Positions 32,884 to 41,248 of a stretch of DNA of 64,000 nt are shown in pieces. Under the pieces are notes generated by a model, which was given only the letters and a program-made list of their open reading frames with translations, searched no databases and was not told the DNA's origin. Both the position numbers and the translations under genes were made by a program. This DNA comes from Bradyrhizobium sp. OK095 (GTDB lineage Bacteria > Pseudomonadota > Alphaproteobacteria > Rhizobiales > Xanthobacteraceae): NCBI RefSeq assembly GCF_900109945.1, contig NZ_FOBX01000016.1:108998-172997 (forward strand), in the 5' to 3' direction. Positions within the stretch are counted from its first letter, which is position 1; each line of letters opens with the position of its first letter.

Positions 32884-33543
32884 TCAGCGCGACGGGCTTA
32901 CGGAGGTCAGAACCGCGGTGGTTGTTGCCGCAAACAGCGTCTGCTGGGAGGCCGCACCGGGGCCGCTCTGATTCACGACCGTGGGCTGGGTCGAGCTCGC
33001 CGCACCACCACGCCCGTCCGCCGCGGTCGAACCCGGCCCGCCGCCAGCCGAGGTCTCGCCGGTCGGATCTGCACCGTTGGTCGCTTCCGTCGGGATATCG
33101 CCGGTGATGCTGGTGAACGATGCGATCAGGTCGGGATTCTCTGTCTTGAGAACCGCCTCCTGGATCAGCTGGGCAACCTGAGGCTGCGACAGGACACAGG
33201 TGGAGGCGGCCGTGCCGAGGCCCGCGCCGATGGCGCGGCTTTGATCCGTGCTGCTGGCCTTCGCCAACGAGCCGATGCCCTCGACGGTCTCGGGGCGGGC
33301 GGTCAGGAGGTCACGGACAGCCGAGGCGAGACCGCCCTGTCCGTCCTTGAACTGATCGAGCAGGCCGCTCGGATTGGCCAGAAAGTCGGTGGCGCGCTCT
33401 GCCGAAACGATGCCGGTGTTGGCAACGCAGCCCGAGCTGACGCCCGTCGCGCCGAACGCTGCCGGCATTCCGGCGAAAATCGCCAGCGCTCCGACGACCA
33501 GGGTAAAGCGCGTACCAGAATTCCAAATCATTGCCATGCCCAT
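32884..33543 (-). CDS. Secreted two-cysteine protein, paralogue B
   Basis: About 219 residues with a signal peptide (FTLVVGALAIFAGMPAAFGA). The domain starts SSGCVANTG and has a second Cys in STCVLSQPQVA; blocks ATDFLANPSGLLDQF, AVRDLL, ASSTDQSRAIGAGLGTA and VAQLIQEAV align with paralogue A at 31157. The tail is a flexible Gly/Ser/Thr/Ala-rich stretch of about 70 residues. Three nearby ATGs are possible; 33543 is used. It lies 11 bases downstream of the O-antigen ligase-like gene, so they are co-transcribed. Function unknown; no family recognised. Confidence 0.7.
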   Translation of the reverse strand: MGMAMIWNSGTRFTLVVGALAIFAGMPAAFGATGVSSGCVANTGIVSAERATDFLANPSGLLDQFKDGQGGLASAVRDLLTARPETVEGIGSLAKASSTDQSRAIGAGLGTAASTCVLSQPQVAQLIQEAVLKTENPDLIASFTSITGDIPTEATNGADPTGETSAGGGPGSTAADGRGGAASSTQPTVVNQSGPGAASQQTLFAATTTAVLTSVSPSR

Positions 33544-33554
33544 TTCCAATAAAT

Positions 33555-34934
33555 TTAGCTTAACTCGACTTGCACAGATTTGCCACGTTCTTTTCGCATG
33601 TGTGATGGTAGCGATTGCGCGAGGCCGCACCCGACGATCGCCGCGAAGAACACGCCGTAACCCGGTATTTGCAACGAGAAATCGATGCAGCTATGCGCAA
33701 CTCCCAATACAGCGACGCTGGCACCGATCACGGGTATGTAGCGGTCGCGCTTTCGGTGCAAGCTTCCGGTAAATAAATGGTAAAAATACCAGAGGCTCGC
33801 GAGCGCGATGACGATGAAGGCGGGAATGCCCAATTCGACGGCAATTTCAAGCGGCGTACTGTGAGCGCGGTCCCAGATGCCGAGGCTGCCGAGTGCTGTG
33901 GGTCGTTCGGCGGGAAAGACTGCCTCGAAATTGCCCAGCCCGACACCGAGTAGCTGATGATCGGCGATGATCCCCAATGAGGCCTCGTAGGCTGCAAGCC
34001 TCTGAGGATCGATCAACCCGTGTTCGACGATGCGTCCCGCGACCAGGCCGCCGACGAGCTGCAGCAGCACGAGGCCTGCGGCCGCCGAGCCGCCCAGAAC
34101 CAGCCATTTCCGTGATCTGCCGAGCTCGAGCGGCACGAGATAGAGGATGATGGCCAGCACGAACGTGCCGACCGACAGCAGCAGACCCGCTCGCGATCCG
34201 GTCATGGCAAGCGCGATGGTGCAGATTGTGAAGCCTGTGCCGAGGGCAACCGGCGCGGAGAGCATCTGCTCCAGCCGCGCCCGCCAACCCGGTTGCGCCG
34301 CCGGGCCGCCGTCCTGACGGTGCATGGTGCGCAGGAGCGGCACCAGAAACAGCAGGGCGCAGGTGCCCCAGAACGTCGCCGCCGTATTTCGGTTAACGAA
34401 CGTTCCGGTGGCAAAGCCGAGATAAGCTTCCTTCTGCCTGAACAGAATCATGTCGGGCGCGAACAGCTCCGCCAGGATTCCGTAGAGTGCGTACAGGCAG
34501 CCCGCCCATGCCAGTATGCGTAGCAGCGAGCGCGCGTCGCTCGCGTCGCTTGCAAGAATCACGGCGCGTGCGAAGGCGAGCGACAACAGCAGAACCGATC
34601 CGAACGCCAGCCACGGGCCACGCGCGGTCGTGGAGAGGCGGTCGGGCAATGCAAGACCGAAAAGTTGCCGCGGCAGTTCCCAGACGGTCGCTGATTGCGC
34701 AGCAGGGATGCTCCACATTTGCAACGCGACCATGACGCCGACGGTCGCGATCATCGCTGCCAATGGAATGAGCAACATGCCGTTGCGACGGCTCACAGCC
34801 GACAGATCGGCGGTGAGCAGGCTGCAAACGAGCAGAAAATTCCAGAAACAAATCCACGCGAGGTCGATGGATCCCAGCGGAAGTGGCGCCAGCACGAACA
34901 CGGCTGCGGCGAAAAATCGCGATATCGCGCCCAA
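33555..34934 (-). CDS. O-antigen ligase/Wzy-like polymerase
   Basis: A 459-residue inner-membrane protein with about 11-12 hydrophobic helices. The conserved Wzy_C-type loop is present: GTFVNRNTAATFWG near 190, TGSRAGLLLS near 240 and HQLLGVGLGNFEAVFPAERP followed by RAHSTPLEIAVELG near 350-385. Such proteins polymerise repeat units or ligate finished polymer to a carrier; the sequence does not separate these. The first codon is TTG (34934), with AGGGG upstream. It is divergent from the six-gene acyltransferase/flippase operon and is followed by paralogue B. Confidence 0.85.
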   Translation of the reverse strand: MGAISRFFAAAVFVLAPLPLGSIDLAWICFWNFLLVCSLLTADLSAVSRRNGMLLIPLAAMIATVGVMVALQMWSIPAAQSATVWELPRQLFGLALPDRLSTTARGPWLAFGSVLLLSLAFARAVILASDASDARSLLRILAWAGCLYALYGILAELFAPDMILFRQKEAYLGFATGTFVNRNTAATFWGTCALLFLVPLLRTMHRQDGGPAAQPGWRARLEQMLSAPVALGTGFTICTIALAMTGSRAGLLLSVGTFVLAIILYLVPLELGRSRKWLVLGGSAAAGLVLLQLVGGLVAGRIVEHGLIDPQRLAAYEASLGIIADHQLLGVGLGNFEAVFPAERPTALGSLGIWDRAHSTPLEIAVELGIPAFIVIALASLWYFYHLFTGSLHRKRDRYIPVIGASVAVLGVAHSCIDFSLQIPGYGVFFAAIVGCGLAQSLPSHMRKERGKSVQVELS

Positions 34935-35200
34935 AGGCCCCTCTGTCGTTCAGCTCAGCGACGATGGAGCTATCAGAACTTCGCGCGAGATCAAGTTAAT
35001 GCGCGTCCGGTCACGATTTCAGCACGATCGGCGCGTTTACCTCCACGCGATGCAACACCGGACGTCGAGCGACGATGAGCGCTAAGCATTTCGGTAAATC
35101 TCGGTTCAATTTGACGGTTAACGGTTGAACCGCAGGTCGAAGAAAGGCATTATGCTGCGACGCAGCATTTCGTTTCTAGCTCATTGTCAGGTGCTCTGCC
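34935..35200. promoter_or_regulatory. Divergent promoter region with palindromes
   Basis: A 266-bp gap between divergent operons. It holds a perfect 17-bp palindrome, ATGCTGCG-A-CGCAGCAT (35152-35168), and GGTTCAA (35103-35109) with TTGAACC (35125-35131) as a 7-bp inverted repeat. The 17-bp element lies 32 bases before the GTG of the next gene. Confidence 0.55.
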
Positions 35201-36385
35201 GTGGTGGTTCATAAACCAAAAGCGCACTACGTGCCGCTCGACAGCGTTCGAGGTCTCGCGGCCCTGTGCGTGGTCGTGCACCATTTCGTCGGCTCGGAGA
35301 CACTCAAGACGGTCCTGCCGAGCAGGGCGTGGATCGACGTCGCGTTCTTCCACAATTCGTGGCTCTTCGTCGATCTGTTCTTCGTGCTCAGCGGTATCGT
35401 CATTTCGATGAGCTACATGCAGTCGGAACTCAGCGGGTTCGACTTCCGTGACTTCGTCGCGCGGCGCATTGCGCGAATCTATCCACTTCATTTGGCGACG
35501 TTGCTCGCCTTCCTGTCGTTTCGCCTAATGAAGCTCGGCCTGGTGGCGGTCGGTGTCCTGCATTTCGTGCCGCCCGAAATGCCGGTCAACAACTATGTCT
35601 CCTTCATCGTGAACCTGCTGCTGCTCCAGGCGTCCGGCGTCATCGGCTATATCAGCTGGAACGGGCCGAGCTGGAGCATCAGCGCGGAATTCTACACCTA
35701 CCTCGTGTTTGCAGCCGTCATGCTCGCGGCGCAGGCCGCGAGGAACCTCCGGATGGTCTACGCCCTCTCGATATTGCTCGTCGTCGGCAGTCTCGGCATC
35801 ATCCTGTTCGTGCTCGGCATGGAAAGCCTCGATTTTCACTACGAGTTCGGCATCGTTCGCTGCATCCTCAGCTTCTTTCTGGGCGTGCTGACGGTTCGCG
35901 CCGTGGCAATTGTGCGGCCGGGCGCGAGCCCGCTGCTGCAGTCGGCCGTCCAGATCGGTGCGGCGGTCACGGCGATCGTGATCGTCTCGGTGGTCGGATG
36001 GGTGCCTTCCATCAGCTTCGTCGCGCCGGTGGTGTTTGCGATCCTGCTCGGCTCGCTGATGCTGTTTCCCAACTGCCCGTTGCCCGTACTGCTGACGGCA
36101 AAGCCCCTGGTGTGGCTCGGGAAGCGGTCCTATTCGATCTACATGGTCCATGCACTGGTGCTCGTCCTGCTCGAATATTTCGCGCGCGGCGTTGGACTGG
36201 CTCGCTTCCAGTCGCTGGATGGCCTGATGTCTGGCCTGCCTTCGTCGCTGCTCCTCGCCGTTTTTATCGCCGCCGTGCTCGCGCTCTCGAACCTGACCTA
36301 CGCCACCATCGAAGTGCCGGGTTCGCGGCTGTTCCTCGGGCTGCTCAGGCCCCGCCCGGCCAAAGCGCTCGCTGCAGCCGAGTGA
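35201..36385 (+). CDS. Acyltransferase family 3 protein, first copy
   Basis: A 394-residue membrane O-acyltransferase of the ExoZ/OafA type, which adds acetyl, succinyl or similar groups to sugars before or during export. The family signatures are YVPLDSVRGLAALCVVVHH with the catalytic-type His at the end of helix 1, LFVDLFFVLSGIVIS and ARRIARIYPLHLAT, followed by GPSWSISAEFYTYL. About ten membrane helices. The GTG at 35201 is preferred (AGGTG 7-8 bases upstream). It leads a plus-strand operon of six genes. Confidence 0.9.
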   Translation: MVVHKPKAHYVPLDSVRGLAALCVVVHHFVGSETLKTVLPSRAWIDVAFFHNSWLFVDLFFVLSGIVISMSYMQSELSGFDFRDFVARRIARIYPLHLATLLAFLSFRLMKLGLVAVGVLHFVPPEMPVNNYVSFIVNLLLLQASGVIGYISWNGPSWSISAEFYTYLVFAAVMLAAQAARNLRMVYALSILLVVGSLGIILFVLGMESLDFHYEFGIVRCILSFFLGVLTVRAVAIVRPGASPLLQSAVQIGAAVTAIVIVSVVGWVPSISFVAPVVFAILLGSLMLFPNCPLPVLLTAKPLVWLGKRSYSIYMVHALVLVLLEYFARGVGLARFQSLDGLMSGLPSSLLLAVFIAAVLALSNLTYATIEVPGSRLFLGLLRPRPAKALAAAE

Positions 36386-36389
36386 CCTG

Positions 36390-37748
36390 ATGGCCGCCAA
36401 TTATTCATCCCCAGCGCTCGCCGCCTCGGACTTCCGCTTTGCGGAACCGCCCGTTGACGACGGCATGCAGGCGAGCGGCCCGACCTTCAATCTCGAGGCG
36501 ATCGCTCTGTTTCTCTACTTCTATCGCGACGCGCTCGCCGGCGCATTGCGATATTATCTGTCGGTCGCCAAGATCGATGCCATCTGGTTCCTGCCCGACA
36601 TCTTCGCGATGGTGTGCATCCTCGCGTTCATCCAGCGCTACATCCTGATGGGGAGGAGTCTGGTTGCCATCCTGACGCTGCTCTACATGGGGTTTGCGCT
36701 CTATCTCGGATACGTCTTCCTCGGCTACTTCACCGGCATGATTTCGTCGTTCAAGATGATCGCGCCGGTGTTCGTGGGGTTCTGCTTCTGCGGCCGCAAT
36801 TTCGGCGAGTACCGGCGACTGCTGGCCTGGATTCATCCCCTCTTTTACATCACGATCTTCGGGATTGTCCTGTCCTCCCGCATGCAGCTGCCGTGGGTCG
36901 GTTTCGCCTACGAGGCCTTCGGAGGAACGCGGCAAGCGAGCCGGCTCTGGTGGGCGGCGTCGGAGGCGCGGCTGGCCGGCTTCGCGGCCGATAGCACGAT
37001 GGCGGCCTTCTTCGTGTTCATCACCTACGTGGTGACGTCCGCGCGTCGCAGCCTGCTGTGGTGCCTGTTCTGGGCGCCGATCGGTCTCTATGCGATCAAG
37101 CTGACGACCAGCAAAACCTCGCTGGGCGTGATGGCGATCTACGTCGTTTGTCTCGTCATCGTCCGGCTCATGCCCGAGCGCGAGAAATTTCCCATGCTGC
37201 GCCGAATGGCGCTGCTTTCGTTCCTGTCGATCCTCGTACCGGCGCTGCTGATCGCCCTGTTCTCCGGCAACTCGCTCGTCGGCGTGTCGCGCTCCCTGTA
37301 CAGCCTGCAGGACCGCGTCAACAACAGCTGGCAATTGCCGTTCGTCTATATGGCCGATCTCATGCCGGTGGGTTTCTTCGTCGGCTGCGGCCTCGGATGC
37401 TTCAACTATCCGCAGCTGCTGTTCTCGAACAAGCTCAGCTACTACGTGCCGGTGGATAATTTCTACCTCGGCACGTATCTGATGTTCGGGCCGATCTTCG
37501 TGGTGTTCGTGATCCTGGTCATCCTCGCGGTTGCGAGGACCAGGGATATCTACAAGCTCTCTTTCGCGATCGCGATGAATCTCTTCACCATCACGGTTCT
37601 GGCCTATGGTCCGGCAAGTGGCTTGATCATGCTGAGCGTGGCGTTCAGCGAGGTCTTCGCGCGAGAAAAGGGTAAGAGTGACAGGATCGCCTCGAATGCG
37701 GCGCCGCTCGCGCCTGACGTCGATGATCTGATTTCGCGGCCGGCGTGA
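36390..37748 (+). CDS. O-antigen polymerase-like membrane protein
   Basis: A 452-residue polytopic protein (10-12 helices) placed between two acyltransferases and 4 bases after the first. The overall pattern, with a large loop near residues 165-195 (YEAFGGTRQASRLWWAASEA), a TSKTSLGVMAIYVVCLVIVR helix and a late loop GCGLGCFNYPQLLFS, fits ExoQ/Wzy-type polysaccharide polymerases, but sequence similarity in this class is low. It would join lipid-linked repeat units on the periplasmic side. The other candidate polymerase is at 33555. Confidence 0.7.
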   Translation: MAANYSSPALAASDFRFAEPPVDDGMQASGPTFNLEAIALFLYFYRDALAGALRYYLSVAKIDAIWFLPDIFAMVCILAFIQRYILMGRSLVAILTLLYMGFALYLGYVFLGYFTGMISSFKMIAPVFVGFCFCGRNFGEYRRLLAWIHPLFYITIFGIVLSSRMQLPWVGFAYEAFGGTRQASRLWWAASEARLAGFAADSTMAAFFVFITYVVTSARRSLLWCLFWAPIGLYAIKLTTSKTSLGVMAIYVVCLVIVRLMPEREKFPMLRRMALLSFLSILVPALLIALFSGNSLVGVSRSLYSLQDRVNNSWQLPFVYMADLMPVGFFVGCGLGCFNYPQLLFSNKLSYYVPVDNFYLGTYLMFGPIFVVFVILVILAVARTRDIYKLSFAIAMNLFTITVLAYGPASGLIMLSVAFSEVFAREKGKSDRIASNAAPLAPDVDDLISRPA

Positions 37749-37833
37749 TGGCCATGTTGCCGCATGCAATGAGCTGCGGTGTGCGGCACGGGCTCTGGTC
37801 CGGAACTTTCCTTCATCTTGGTATCGGATCGTA

Positions 37834-38883
37834 ATGGCGAGCGGAAACAGCAAGAATTTCGTCGAGGCGATCCAGGGGCTGCGTGGCGTCGCCGCGCTCA
37901 GCGTGCTGATTGTCCATCTTCAGGACATGCCGCTTCTGGCGGGCTTCCTGCCTCCGATCTGGCCGTGGTTTGAAGCGACGGTCAACATGGGCGGGCACGG
38001 GGTCGAGCTGTTCTTCATGATCAGCGGCTTCCTGATTCCTGCGAGCCTGGTGCGTCACCGCAGCGTCGCGAAATTTTTCCTCGATCGCTGCCTGCGCATT
38101 CTTCCGGTCTTCGTGATCCTGCACGTGATTCTCTTCACGATCGGGCCGCTGGTCGGCTACAAGTTCTTCAAGGGCATCGACCTGCCGACCTATCTCAAAT
38201 TGTTCTTCGTCAACCTTGCGTTTCTGCCGGACGCGCTGGGATTGCCGATCGGTCAGCAGAATGCCTGGACCCTGAGTTATGAATGGGCGTTCTACATCCT
38301 GTTCGCGCTCGCCTTCCTGGCGGCGGCGAGGAACTGGATGCTGGCGGCGCCGTTTGTCGCGCTCGCCGCCGCAGGCATCATTTACCGCCCGATCGCTGCG
38401 TTCTTTCTGGTCGGACTGCTGTTCAGCTTCGTCGACCTGCGGATCCGCATCGCCGGGTGGCCGGGCGTGCTGGCCGGAATCCTCTGCGGTGCCGCGATGT
38501 ACATGTCGATCGAATATCTGCACCCGCTAGTGGGGTTGATTCCTGGCGCGCTGCTGTTTGGGATGGTCATTGCTCCGGACTCCGGCGTCGCCGTGGCCCT
38601 GAGCGGCAAATCTCTCCAATTCCTCGGAAAGATCAGCTACAGCCTCTATCTGGTCCATCCCTTCGCGCTGTTCCCGTTGCAGATCATCGGGACCAAGCTC
38701 GCCGCGCACGGCGTGAACCTCTGGCTTCTCTGGGCGGGGTTTGCGGGCCTTGGGTTAATCGTGGCCCTGATTGCCTGCACGGTGAGTTACGAGTTGATCG
38801 AGGTGAGACTGCGCCGTCTGCTCGATCCGGCGCTGCGGGGCCTGTTTTTCGGAGTGCGTCGTGAAGCCCGTTATGTCGCCTGA
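37834..38883 (+). CDS. Acyltransferase family 3 protein, second copy
   Basis: 349 residues, membrane O-acyltransferase. Signatures: FVEAIQGLRGVAALSVLIVH with the catalytic-type His, HGVELFFMISGFLIPASLV and FFLDRCLRILPVFVILHV, then NAWTLSYEWAFYILF. About ten hydrophobic helices. It differs clearly from the copies at 35201 and 41249, so the three may modify different sugars or positions. Same operon as the flanking polymerase-like and flippase genes. Confidence 0.9.
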   Translation: MASGNSKNFVEAIQGLRGVAALSVLIVHLQDMPLLAGFLPPIWPWFEATVNMGGHGVELFFMISGFLIPASLVRHRSVAKFFLDRCLRILPVFVILHVILFTIGPLVGYKFFKGIDLPTYLKLFFVNLAFLPDALGLPIGQQNAWTLSYEWAFYILFALAFLAAARNWMLAAPFVALAAAGIIYRPIAAFFLVGLLFSFVDLRIRIAGWPGVLAGILCGAAMYMSIEYLHPLVGLIPGALLFGMVIAPDSGVAVALSGKSLQFLGKISYSLYLVHPFALFPLQIIGTKLAAHGVNLWLLWAGFAGLGLIVALIACTVSYELIEVRLRRLLDPALRGLFFGVRREARYVA

Positions 38884-38921
38884 GCGCCATCCCTCGCAAA
38901 CAATCACGCACGGGTGACGTC

Positions 38922-40373
38922 ATGATCATCAAGAATCTGCTCTCGATGTCGAGTGTGAACGTCGTGAAGTCGGCGGTTCAGTTCCTCATCACGCTGCTGA
39001 TCACCTATTTCGTGACGCCGACGGAATTCGGGCTGGTGGCGTTCTCGCTGCCGTTCATCGCGTTCATCTCCATGCTGACCGATCTCGGCCTGTCGAGCGC
39101 GATGATCCAGCGGACGTCGCTGACGAAAGAGGAGGCCGGCGCGGCGACGACGCTGATGGTCGCGATCGGGATCGGTTGCGCGCTCGTGCTGGCTGCGATG
39201 TCGAAGCCGCTCGGCGCCGCCGTCAACATGGCGGGACTGCCGTCCGTGCTCGCCGCTTTCTCCGGTTCCGTCGTCCTGTCCATTTCCGCGATGGGCCCGC
39301 GCGCGGTCCTGGAGCGCTCCCTGCAATATCGGACCATCGCGCTGATCGAAGCCGGTGCGGCACTCGCTTCCGCGGCGGTGGGCGTGGCCGGAGCCCTGCT
39401 CGGATGGGGGATCTGGGCGCTGATCGCCTACTATGTCCTGATGCAGGCGTTGCGCGCCATCGCGTTCTACGTGAACACCAGGCGCCACATCGATCTGTCC
39501 TTCAAATGGCGCGGCGTCGCCCTGATGCTGTCGTTCGGCGGCTGGGTGCTGGCCTCGAACGTCCTCAATTTCACCGCGAGAAACGTCGGCAATCTCATGA
39601 TCGGCGCCAAGCTGGGCGCGGCGGCGGTCGGCCTGTTCGGCCTCGCATTCCAGTTCATGACGCTTCCGCTGATGATTCTCTCATGGCCGGGCGGAGGCGT
39701 TCTGATGGCGACCCTGAGCCGGATGAACAGCGCCGGAGAGCAGGAACGGCGCAAGGCCGCGATCTGCGCGGTCCTCGGCATGACGGCAATGATCACGTTC
39801 CCGGCGATGATCTATCTGACGTTCGGGCTGAAATATCCCGTTGCGGCGTTCCTCTCGCCGCATTGGCAGGAGGTGTTGCCGCTGATCGCGATCCTCGCGC
39901 CGGCAGGCGCGGCACAGTCGATCGCGGCCTATGCCGGCCCGATCCTGTTGGCTCACGACAAGGCCCGGCTCCAGTTCTGGGTCTCCACCGCCAACAGCGC
40001 CAGCATGATCCTCGCCTTTGTCGTGGCGCTGCCGTTCGGGCTCACTGCCGTGGCCGTCGTGTACCTGGTCGTTTCGATCCTGGTTTGCGCTTTCATGCTG
40101 ATGGTCGGCGCCCGCAACTGCGCGGTGTCCTATGCGTCCTTGTTCGGCGCCCTGATGCCGGCCACGGTCGCGACTTTGCTCGGCGCAGTGTGCGCGCTCG
40201 TCGCGACCAGGGGGGACGTCGCAAGCCTGTCCCATTGGCTGATCGCAACCGCCGTCTATACGCTGATCGTGCTCGGCAGCTACGTGGTCTTCAGGCGCCG
40301 GATCTGGAGCAGCGTGCAGTCGTTGCTTGGCGGTTCGGCTCCGGTCCAGGCAAACCTTCCCTCGGCAAGCTAG
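38922..40373 (+). CDS. Wzx-type polysaccharide flippase, first copy
   Basis: A 483-residue protein with 12-14 membrane helices of the MviN/MATE-like polysaccharide transporter superfamily, similar in layout to WzxC/ExoT. Typical elements are TPTEFGLVAFSLPFIAFISM near the start, WVLASNVLNFTARNVGNLMI in the middle and ALPFGLTAVAVVYLVVSILV late. It would move lipid-linked repeat units across the inner membrane. It follows the second acyltransferase by 38 bases and precedes an acetyltransferase, so repeat units modified by these enzymes are likely its cargo. Confidence 0.9.
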   Translation: MIIKNLLSMSSVNVVKSAVQFLITLLITYFVTPTEFGLVAFSLPFIAFISMLTDLGLSSAMIQRTSLTKEEAGAATTLMVAIGIGCALVLAAMSKPLGAAVNMAGLPSVLAAFSGSVVLSISAMGPRAVLERSLQYRTIALIEAGAALASAAVGVAGALLGWGIWALIAYYVLMQALRAIAFYVNTRRHIDLSFKWRGVALMLSFGGWVLASNVLNFTARNVGNLMIGAKLGAAAVGLFGLAFQFMTLPLMILSWPGGGVLMATLSRMNSAGEQERRKAAICAVLGMTAMITFPAMIYLTFGLKYPVAAFLSPHWQEVLPLIAILAPAGAAQSIAAYAGPILLAHDKARLQFWVSTANSASMILAFVVALPFGLTAVAVVYLVVSILVCAFMLMVGARNCAVSYASLFGALMPATVATLLGAVCALVATRGDVASLSHWLIATAVYTLIVLGSYVVFRRRIWSSVQSLLGGSAPVQANLPSAS

Positions 40374-40404
40374 TAGAGATTGGCGGATGTCTTCAGGAGC
40401 GGGA

Positions 40405-40956
40405 ATGGGTGACGAGCGCCAGGCAGGAATTCCGTGGCGCGAGGACCTGATGGCAAATACCGGCAAGTCCGGTGTGAGCGCGGCCTTCATCGCCTTGCTC
40501 ACGAGCCCCGGCTTTGCCGTGATCACGACCTGGCGCATCGCCAAGATGCTGCGCTTCCAGACACGCTGGGGTCATCAGATCACCTGGCTGCTGGTGCGGG
40601 CGCTGATGCGGCGAGGTTGCTATATCTCGGTTCTCGCAGAGATCGGCCCGGGATTGATCCTGCCGCATCCGACCGGTGTCGTGATCGGTGAGGGGACGCG
40701 GATCGGTCGTTCGGTCATGCTGTATCACAACGTGACCCTCGGCCGGCGTGCGTGGGACGAACCGGGCTGCCCAACCATCGGCGACAATGCCGTCATTTAT
40801 ACTGGTGCCGTGCTCGTCGGTCCGATTTCGCTTGGCGCGGGTGTCAACGTCGCCGCCAACGCAGTCGTGACGCGTGACGTTCCGCCGAATGCCGTCGTTG
40901 CGGGCGCGCCGGCGCGGGTCGTGCGCGCGCAAGCTCCAGGCCTGATTCGGGCCTGA
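40405..40956 (+). CDS. CysE/WcaB-like hexapeptide acetyltransferase
   Basis: About 183 residues of the left-handed parallel beta-helix acetyltransferase type. An N-terminal helical part is followed by LPHPTGVVIGEGTRIG, then VMLYHNVTLGRR, TIGDNAVIYTGAVLVG and NAVVTRDVPPNAVVAGAPAR; the His in HPTG and YHN are catalytic-type residues of serine/sugar acetyltransferases. The EPS setting makes a sugar O-acetyltransferase more likely than serine metabolism. The open frame starts inside the flippase gene at 40327; ATG 40405 is preferred because AGGAG lies 5 bases upstream. Confidence 0.88.
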   Translation: MGDERQAGIPWREDLMANTGKSGVSAAFIALLTSPGFAVITTWRIAKMLRFQTRWGHQITWLLVRALMRRGCYISVLAEIGPGLILPHPTGVVIGEGTRIGRSVMLYHNVTLGRRAWDEPGCPTIGDNAVIYTGAVLVGPISLGAGVNVAANAVVTRDVPPNAVVAGAPARVVRAQAPGLIRA

Positions 40957-41158
40957 AGCAGCGGGACGCGCGCAAGCGTCCTGCCGATGATCGCGTCATT
41001 GCGCTCGAAAGAGGCTCATCTTCAGCTCGTATCAGTCTTCGCACGGTTCAGAACCAGCAATGGTTCCGCGCCGCAGGCGGCTCCGACTCTCGAGATGGCG
41101 GAGGCATGACCTGCAACTGAGATGATCCATCGGGACAGGCAACTCTCGCATGAACCCG

Positions 41159-41210
41159 GTTGCATTGCTGCTCATCTCTAATCGTGTTGCATTGCATCTC
41201 GTCTCTATTC
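41159..41210. repeat. Two imperfect 25-bp direct repeats
   Basis: Units 41159-41183 and 41186-41210 share GTTGCATTGC and then CTC.TCTCTA.TC, 21 of 25 identical, with a 27-bp period, in the leader of the acyltransferase gene at 41249. Confidence 0.6.
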
Positions 41211-41248
41211 ATTATGTGTTTAGGTATTTCTATTCTGGAACAATCTCG

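Noticed and set aside
40405..40956. Annotation as serine O-acetyltransferase (cysE)
   Set aside because: Too short and in an EPS operon; a WcaB-like sugar acetyltransferase is the better reading, though the fold is shared.
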